From Chara braunii (taxonomy: Eukaryota > Streptophyta > Charophyceae > Charales > Characeae), in the NCBI GenBank assembly GCA_003427395.1, contig BFEA01000009.1, positions 3,527,033 through 3,550,265 on the forward strand: 23,233 nt of DNA. The letters run 5' to 3'. Made by a program: the position numbers and the translations under genes. Below, piece by piece: positions 18,947-23,233 of the stretch. Position 1 is the stretch's first letter. Each line of letters opens with the position of its first letter. The notes under the pieces are model-generated. The model searched no databases, had not been told where the DNA came from, and saw only the letters and a program-made list of their open reading frames with translations.

Positions 18947-18981
18947 GCGATGAGGACATCGCGAATGAGTGGGGGGAATGT
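18947..18981 (+). promoter_or_regulatory. Candidate polypurine tract and 3' LTR start, copy 2
   Basis: The hairpin GCGATGAGGACATCGC (18947-18962) is followed by GAATGAGTGGGGGGAA and then TGTGTCGGGACTGG at 18979. The G6AA run directly before TGTG fits a plus-strand primer site and the 5' end of an LTR. It begins 122 bp after the end of the DNMT3-like frame, which places that gene at the extreme 3' end of an element's internal region. Confidence 0.5.
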
Positions 18982-19239
18982 GTCGGGACTGGTGGATCCC
19001 GAATAACTTCCCAGCACTCGAGAGATTGAATACGGATAATTTGTGCACAACAGAGAAATCTGCATTGAGGAAGTAGGAGAGAGAAAAGACAAAGGATTAG
19101 GCCGTAGAAGGGAGTGATGCCCTGAGGAGAGAACCACATGAGGAAAGAACTAGCGGCGGCAAGCAAGCGAGCGCAAGAACATGGGCACATAGAACATTCA
19201 GGAGGCCGGGAGAGCCATCGGAATGCAATAAGACTAAGG

Positions 19240-19255
19240 TCAAAGGGCCCTTTGA
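19240..19255. repeat. 16-bp perfect palindrome
   Basis: TCAAAGGGCCCTTTGA is a perfect palindrome with no interruption. Confidence 0.8.
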
Positions 19256-19540
19256 ACTAGCAATTGCAGCGCGACAACAATAAGGGAATGAGGAAGTCGA
19301 GGAATGGGCGGCCAGAAGCCGTGGGAAGCCAGGAAATGAGGGCCAACACGGAGGCCACCTACGGGAGCCTCGGAGCGGAGGCCCACGACCAAAGAGATCG
19401 GCACGCACAAGGCGCGAGGAAAGACTAAGGAGAGGGGTCGCTGTGGGGCAACAAGACGCCCAAGGAGTATGGGACACCTCGGGGACAGGCACCCGGGGCC
19501 ACATGGGACTAAGTAAAAATAATGGCGTACGAGGTGAAAT

Positions 19541-19672
19541 GTGTCGGGGACCGCTGACGGGACTAATGTGTCGGGGACCGCAGACGGGACTAAGTGTCGG
19601 GGACCGCCGACGGGACTAAGTGTCGGGGACCGCCGACGAGACTAAGTGTCGGGGACCACCAACGGAACAAGT
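19541..19672. repeat. 26-bp tandem array, five copies
   Basis: Units start at 19541, 19568, 19594, 19620 and 19646, with spacings of 27, 26, 26 and 26 bp. The consensus is GTGTCGGGGACCGCCGACGG followed by GACTAA; the last copy is diverged. The first 12 bases resemble the LTR start at 18979 and the repeat start at 21017, so the array may be an amplified LTR terminus. Confidence 0.93.
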
Positions 19673-20030
19673 AGTGGGGACATGTGAAAGTCCCAAGAAG
19701 AAACGGCGGCACCGCATGAGGAGAAAATAATAAATGCAAGGTGCACCGTGAAGATCGACATCTTGACGGCCAAGAATATTAGCACCACTAGTGCAAATAC
19801 TAATGGTGACAAATGGGGAGGCCAAAAGGAAAAGGAAAAGTAAAGAAAACTGAAGTGGGAGGCATGGGAGCAATCCAAAAAATCTCAGATCAGCCTCCCT
19901 CAAGAAAATAGAGTCAAATGAGACCCCATGTGAAAAATAGCCCTCCGGGAGAAAATCGGAGTAGGAGGGATCATTGTGGGAGAAGTGTAGGAGTAAAAGG
20001 AGGCTCCCATGGACATGGGAAGGTCATTAC

Positions 20031-20056
20031 TGCAGTCCGAGAAATAACGGACTGCA
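20031..20056. repeat. Hairpin of the GCAGTCCG class, copy 1
   Basis: The 9-bp arms TGCAGTCCG and CGGACTGCA pair perfectly around the loop AGAAATAA. Confidence 0.85.
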
Positions 20057-20230
20057 CCTTGGGCATAGGGAGGGCCAAAACTAAGAGGAAGAGGCTAGAA
20101 AAGAGCCTTATCGGCTACTTGAAACTTGGCATGCTAGAAAAAAAAAAGAAAAAAAAAGAAAATGGGGGAGAATAAGATAAAAAAAGTGAGAGGGAGTGAG
20201 TGAGTTGGCCGTCTGTAGGGACTGCCATAG

Positions 20231-20252
20231 GTAGGGACTGGCAGGTCCCTAC
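20231..20252. repeat. 8-bp-stem hairpin in copy A
   Basis: GTAGGGAC pairs with GTCCCTAC across a 6-nt loop. A related but differently paired hairpin occupies the equivalent place in copy B (21671-21703). Confidence 0.7.
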
Positions 20253-20275
20253 TGTCCAAGAAAGGAGGAGAAAGA

Positions 20276-20320
20276 GAAAAGAAAAGAAAAGAAAAGAAAA
20301 GAAAAGAAAAGAAAAGAAAA
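20276..20320. repeat. (GAAAA)9 microsatellite
   Basis: Nine consecutive GAAAA units with no interruption, preceded by degenerate GA-rich sequence. Confidence 0.97.
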
Positions 20321-20403
20321 AAAGGCCTTAACGGTAAAAAACGGTCACTTGGGGAGATTCATCCGTGACCAGATTCATTCCGGAATATGGCGGTTACAAA
20401 GGA

Positions 20404-20450
20404 CTTTGATTTTCTTTGATTTTTGCAGAGAAAATCAAAGAAAATCAAGG
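20404..20450. repeat. Long perfect hairpin, 18-bp stem and 7-nt loop
   Basis: The left arm 20406-20423 (TTGATTTTCTTTGATTTT) is exactly complementary to the right arm 20431-20448, with the loop TGCAGAG between. One wobble pair and one further pair extend it outward. It is the strongest stem in the window. Confidence 0.9.
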
Positions 20451-20609
20451 CCTCTTGCAACCGGAATAAAACGGAATGCATACATAAGGAGAAACACATG
20501 TTTTAGCTGCATCCGAAGCCAAAATCAAGTCCGGATGCACTTGGGAGTTGGCCGTCTCTTTTTCTTTTGAGTGAGGGCTGGTTGTGGGGCACTGGGGCTA
20601 AGGAATTGA

Positions 20610-20648
20610 CCCCCATTGCAGTCCGAGTTACAACGGACTGCATGGGGG
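20610..20648. repeat. Hairpin of the GCAGTCCG class, copy 2
   Basis: GCAGTCCG (20618-20625) pairs with CGGACTGC (20634-20641) around the loop AGTTACAA. CCCCCAT outside pairs with ATGGGGG after a single bulged T, giving about 15 bp in all. Confidence 0.88.
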
Positions 20649-20777
20649 AAGGAAAACACATGTTCTAGGTGCATCCGAAGCTAATATTGAGCCAGGATGT
20701 ACTAGAAAATTTAACGCTTCATTTTCTTTCAACATGGGGCAAGTTGTGGGGCTGTGGGTATAGAAAACAGCCATGAC

Positions 20778-20803
20778 TGCAGTCCGAGAAATTACGGACT
20801 GCA
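20778..20803. repeat. Hairpin of the GCAGTCCG class, copy 3
   Basis: TGCAGTCCG (20778-20786) pairs with CGGACTGCA (20795-20803) around the loop AGAAATTA. Confidence 0.88.
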
Positions 20804-21391
20804 TGAGGATGCCAAGGCCAAGGGGAAATGGGCTACGGCAAGCCTGGAAAGGCTAGAAGGGAGCAATTTCGGCAAGGGGGCAAGTAAAGATGGTAAACGG
20901 CTACTGTAAGATGGGATCTCGCGGCCTAGAAAAATTGGCACAAATGTAGAAATGATGGGACCACCAAAGGCAATGGGCCCCAAAAAAAAATAAAAATGGG
21001 ACGCCGTCCGGAATGTTGTCGGGGACCAAATGAGTCAAAATAATAAAAATCGGAAAACGGGACATGCGCCAGCGGGACCACCGGCGGGACAAGAACATGA
21101 GACCAGTATGGAGAAAAATGGCGGGGACTTGGGATGTCCCAAGGGAACCATGAGCAACCACAAGGAATAATTGTGCAAGCAAGCGGCGCCGTCGAGATCG
21201 AGGATCTAGACGGTGAAAAATATTAGCACCACTAGTGCAAGCACTAATGGGAGCAAGTGGAAGAGCCATGAGAGAAAGAAAAATGAAATAAGGGTGTTGG
21301 GAAGGCTGGCCAGCAGCCCCGGATATCTCGGACTAGCAAGGCATAAGAAAATAGAGCCTTGAGAGACTCAACATGAGAAAAAGGTTGCCCT

Positions 21392-21398
21392 TATAAAA
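21392..21398 (+). promoter_or_regulatory. TATA-like sequence within repeat copy B
   Basis: TATAAAA lies inside the LTR-like copy B. It is a plausible core promoter element, but no start-site evidence is available from sequence alone. Confidence 0.25.
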
Positions 21399-21670
21399 TC
21401 GGAGCAAAATGGACTCAAAATTGGGCAAACGAGAGCAAAATTGAGCCCCCTAGGAGCATGGGGGTGCCATTATTGGAATCCGAGATGTAACGGCCATGTA
21501 ACAGCCATGAACCTGGCCTTGAATAAGGCCCTAGGGCCTAGAAAGAGGGTGCACAGCAGTTTGACACTTGTCAAAACCAAAATAAAAGAAAAAGAAAAAA
21601 AAATGAGAGAAAAAGGAGGGAGAATGAGACAAAGAGGGAGAAAAGAGTGGAGGAGAATGTGTCGGCCTAT

Positions 21671-21703
21671 TGGGACCTGCACAGTAGGGACTGGCAGGTC
21701 CCA
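21671..21703. repeat. 10-bp-stem hairpin in copy B
   Basis: TGGGACCTGC (21671-21680) pairs perfectly with GCAGGTCCCA (21694-21703) across a 13-nt loop. Confidence 0.85.
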
Positions 21704-21751
21704 ACAGTGACCTCATCCCTCCTAGAATGAGGGAGGGCAATTTGGATTGCA

Positions 21752-21778
21752 GAGATATGACCCGTAGAGCCATATCTC
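21752..21778. repeat. 8-bp-stem hairpin
   Basis: GAGATATG pairs with CATATCTC across 11 nt. Confidence 0.7.
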
Positions 21779-21847
21779 AATAAAATCTGAATGAAAAAGT
21801 TGAAAATGAGAGAAAATGCAAAAAGGAAGTGGCCGGTTTTTTTTCGG

Positions 21848-21876
21848 ACCATGGATCTGAGATCAGATCTCATGGT
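21848..21876. repeat. 13-bp near-perfect palindrome
   Basis: ACCATG plus GATCTGA pairs with TCAGATC plus CATGGT, with one bulged T and a 2-nt centre. Confidence 0.8.
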
Positions 21877-21882
21877 AGAGAG

Positions 21883-21924
21883 GAACTAGCCGTTTTTTGT
21901 GGACCAGCTCAAAACGGCTAGTTC
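21883..21924. repeat. 14-bp perfect hairpin
   Basis: GAACTAGCCGTTTT (21883-21896) is exactly complementary to AAAACGGCTAGTTC (21911-21924), with a 14-nt loop. Confidence 0.9.
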
Positions 21925-22088
21925 GAAATGAGGTGGCAGCCCAAAATGGAAAGAAACAAAAGAGGGAAAATGACAACATAGTGCATTTGGCCCAAAAAGA
22001 GAGCCAGATGCACCAAAAATTGAAAAACTGAACTTGGGGGCTCAAAATTGAAGCAAGGGCTACTAGGGGGTACCTCAGATTATTGCTG

Positions 22089-22115
22089 GCCTTGGATCGC
22101 AGCCAGATCCAAGGC
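22089..22115. repeat. 10-bp perfect hairpin
   Basis: GCCTTGGATC (22089-22098) pairs with GATCCAAGGC (22106-22115) around the 7-nt loop GCAGCCA. Confidence 0.88.
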
Positions 22116-22170
22116 TGAAAATGTGGCGCCATATGGAAAAATGTTCCGGCGTACTCAAAAGAGGCCGAAA

Positions 22171-22216
22171 CTTGAAAAAATCGAGAAAAAGGCCTTGTGG
22201 GCCTTTTTCTTTCAAG
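22171..22216. repeat. Hairpin with 11-bp core stem
   Basis: AGAAAAAGGCC (22184-22194) pairs with GGCCTTTTTCT (22200-22210) around a 5-nt loop. CTTGAAA and TTTCAAG on the outside extend the pairing. The right arm ends in a T run, so it looks like an intrinsic terminator, but that meaning does not apply to nuclear Pol II genes. Confidence 0.85.
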
Positions 22217-22293
22217 TATTGTTGCCCCTTGGGCATTAGGACCTTAGGAGGCAGCATTTGAGCAATGAAAAAGAAGCCGGAGTAAGGCAAGAG

Positions 22294-22326
22294 GCAGTCC
22301 GAGTTGGTACCAACCACTTGGACTGC
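22294..22326. repeat. Diverged GCAGTCC hairpin with inner palindrome
   Basis: GCAGTCC (22294-22300) pairs with GGACTGC (22320-22326). Inside lies the perfect 12-bp palindrome GTTGGTACCAAC (22303-22314). It resembles the three GCAGTCCG hairpins upstream. Confidence 0.75.
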
Positions 22327-22384
22327 ATGTACTTGACCAAAATGAGGCCCATGTACCTCCAGAAGGGCCTAGTAAGTGAATTTT

Positions 22385-22415
22385 GCCTTGGGGGTACCTC
22401 GGTTCACTCCAAGGC
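22385..22415. repeat. 7-bp-stem hairpin
   Basis: GCCTTGG pairs with CCAAGGC across 17 nt. A further pair, AGGCCC (22345) and GGGCCT (22365), lies just upstream. Confidence 0.6.
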
Positions 22416-22886
22416 TCATATGGAGGCTCATGGGCTGGCCGGACTACTGGTTTCAGCCTACATAAGCTGAGAATGCAGTCCCCCACCCTCATATTTGCAT
22501 GAGGAGTGCCCATGCTACCCAAGTGAGCTCACAGGGGCACCTTTGCACTTGGAGTGAGGAGGGAGGAACCCATGCTAGTGGGAGAGCTTAGAGAAGACTA
22601 GGAGGTAGTGGGGAAGACTCTAGAGGATAGTGATGGTGGGAGAGACACTTGGGAGGTGATCCGCCATATCCCCCCTGGGTGTAGGAGAGAAGGAGAGGCT
22701 AGATGAACCCTATTAAGCCCTCCTGGAGGAGAGGACTCCATAGCCATAACTTAGGGAGCTTGCCATAGCTTGGGGAAGAGTAAGGAAGAAGGAAGAAGGG
22801 CTTGGAGAAGGAGGAAGCCATAGCCAAGGAGGAATTGAGCAAGGCTTCATCAAGATTGAAGCCTCCATCTACAAGACACTAGCAAG
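22416..22886 (+). other. Purine-rich leader-like stretch, no gene
   Basis: There is no coding frame of note. The + strand is dominated by GGAG, GAAG and AAGG, and includes GTGAGCTCAC, a 10-bp palindrome near 22523. The stretch ends at a splice-donor-like site. It could be the R/U5 part of an LTR or an untranslated first exon. Confidence 0.4.
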
Positions 22887-22892
22887 GTGAGT
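22883..22892 (+). promoter_or_regulatory. Splice-donor-like site
   Basis: CAAG|GTGAGT, with GT at 22887-22888, matches the eukaryotic 5' splice-site consensus closely. It lies at the change from purine-rich to pyrimidine-rich sequence. No acceptor can be paired with it here. Confidence 0.3.
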
Positions 22893-22904
22893 GGAAGGAA
22901 TAAG

Positions 22905-23178
22905 ATCTCTCCTCTTCTTCTTCTTCTCCTTCTTCTTCTTCTTCCTCTTCTTTTTCCTCCCCCTCTCCCTCTTCTTCTCCCGCTTCTTCTTCACCTTCTT
23001 CTTCTTCCTCTTCTCCCTCCTCTTCTTCATCTTCCCTACATCACCTACTCCATCCTCTTCCTTCTCCTTCTCCTTCTCCTTCTTCTTCTTCTTTTTTTCC
23101 TTCTTTTTTTCCTCCATCTTCTCCCTCTCCATCTCCCTCTCCATCTCCTCCTTCCTCCTCCTCCCCTTCTTCTTCTCT
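22905..23178. repeat. CTT/CCT-rich pyrimidine tract
   Basis: About 270 bp are almost entirely pyrimidine, mainly CTT, CCT and TTTTTCC units. All three frames stay open because the tract lacks purines; the Leu-, Phe- or Ser-rich translations (Lys/Glu-rich on the other strand) are artefacts. It mirrors the pyrimidine tract at the window start. Confidence 0.95.
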
Positions 23179-23233
23179 GCTACCTCTTAGAGTTGGGCTA
23201 CTCAATCTCTTGTTTGTCATCTACATACTAGTA

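Larger units (their letters stand above)
19647..20258. repeat. LTR-like repeat, copy A
   Basis: This region is colinear with copy B (21017-21707). Both start with TGTCGGGGACC. Both contain TATTAGCACCACTAGTGCAA (19777 here, 21221 in B), a TCCGAG...ACGG inverted-repeat region, an A-rich tract, and TAGGGACTGGCAGGTCCC near the end (20232 here, 21685 in B). The offset is 1370 bp at the start and 1444-1453 bp afterwards. The two copies are well diverged, so the duplication is old. Confidence 0.75.
20492..20803. repeat. About 162-bp tandem duplication
   Basis: Two diverged units start at 20492 and 20654. Each has AAACACATGTT, then a GCATCCGAAGC stretch, then a GTTGTGGGGC stretch, and ends with a GCAGTCCG hairpin (20610-20648 and 20778-20803). 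In the first unit TGCATCCG (20508) also pairs with CGGATGCA (20532). Confidence 0.85.
21017..21707. repeat. LTR-like repeat, copy B
   Basis: This is the partner of copy A (19647-20258), in the same orientation. It has the additional TATA-like sequence TATAAAA at 21392, where copy A reads GAGAAAATCGG, so only this copy could retain an LTR-type core promoter. Confidence 0.75.
18979..23233 (+). repeat. Candidate 3' LTR or LTR-derived region (end not seen)
   Basis: The region begins with TGTG after a purine tract. It has no coding frame of interest on the + strand and contains LTR-like components: related TGTCGGGGACC starts, a TATA-like site at 21392, many short inverted repeats, and a purine-rich leader ending in a splice-donor-like site before a long pyrimidine tract. 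The 3' end (CA plus a primer-binding site) is not in the window, so the length is unknown. It may be one very long LTR or several LTR fragments in series. Confidence 0.4.

Noticed and set aside
18766-19504. Minus-strand ORFs of 98-135 codons
   Set aside because: Composition-driven Ser/Leu/Pro-rich translations without motifs, lying across the LTR-like junction and the end of the methyltransferase remnant.
22184-22210. Intrinsic (rho-independent) terminator
   Set aside because: The hairpin with a T-rich right arm fits the shape, but the DNA is nuclear eukaryotic and the motif is one of many hairpins here.
22887-23231. Open frames of 91-114 codons in all directions across the pyrimidine tract
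   Set aside because: They translate to runs of Leu, Phe/Ser or Lys/Glu; the absence of stops follows from base composition alone.

Overview
This is repeat-dense eukaryotic nuclear DNA, almost all of it long-terminal-repeat (LTR) retrotransposon sequence. There are no bacterial-type genes, tRNAs, rRNAs or intact cellular genes. The best guess at the source is a streptophyte, perhaps a charophyte alga. That guess rests on a Ty3/gypsy polyprotein, very long simple-sequence tracts, and a decayed DNMT3-like cytosine methyltransferase next to an LTR-type junction. It is an inference, not a measurement.

Layout on the + strand: (1) 1-203 is a CT microsatellite. (2) 204-3045 has no convincing gene. 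(3) 3046-6656 holds four tandem, diverged copies of one unrecognised protein family of about 255 residues; the first three are broken and the fourth is open. (4) 7117-13756 is a Ty3/gypsy gag-protease-RT-RNase H-integrase region. It is in the right order and clearly recognisable, but has nine in-frame stops, several frameshifts and one assembly gap (10160-10294). (5) A TATA-like box at 13979 precedes an open 304-codon ORF (14126-15040) of unknown function, rich in acidic and Ser/Asp stretches. (6) 15600-18050 carries four different minisatellites (29, 40, 54 and about 65 bp). (7) 18139-18825 is a decayed DNMT3-type C5-cytosine methyltransferase domain. (8) Immediately after it, 18947-18981 looks like a polypurine tract followed by an LTR start (TGTGTC). 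(9) 18979-23233 looks like LTR or LTR-derived sequence: a 26-bp tandem array, two diverged 0.6-0.7 kb repeats, a series of short perfect hairpins, a TATA-like site, a splice-donor-like site and a long pyrimidine tract.

One model ties this together. A single giant, now inactive Ty3/gypsy element would run from near 211 to 18978, with its 3' LTR starting at 18979. It would carry accessory genes: the four-copy family upstream of gag, the 304-codon ORF, and a DNMT3-like methyltransferase at the 3' end. Retrotransposons that carry DNMT genes have been reported in charophytes and dinoflagellates, so the methyltransferase has a precedent. The upstream paralog family and the 304-codon ORF are not ones I recognise. 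The alternative is several nested or adjacent elements. The second polypurine-like motif at 17558-17593 argues for some nesting or internal duplication.
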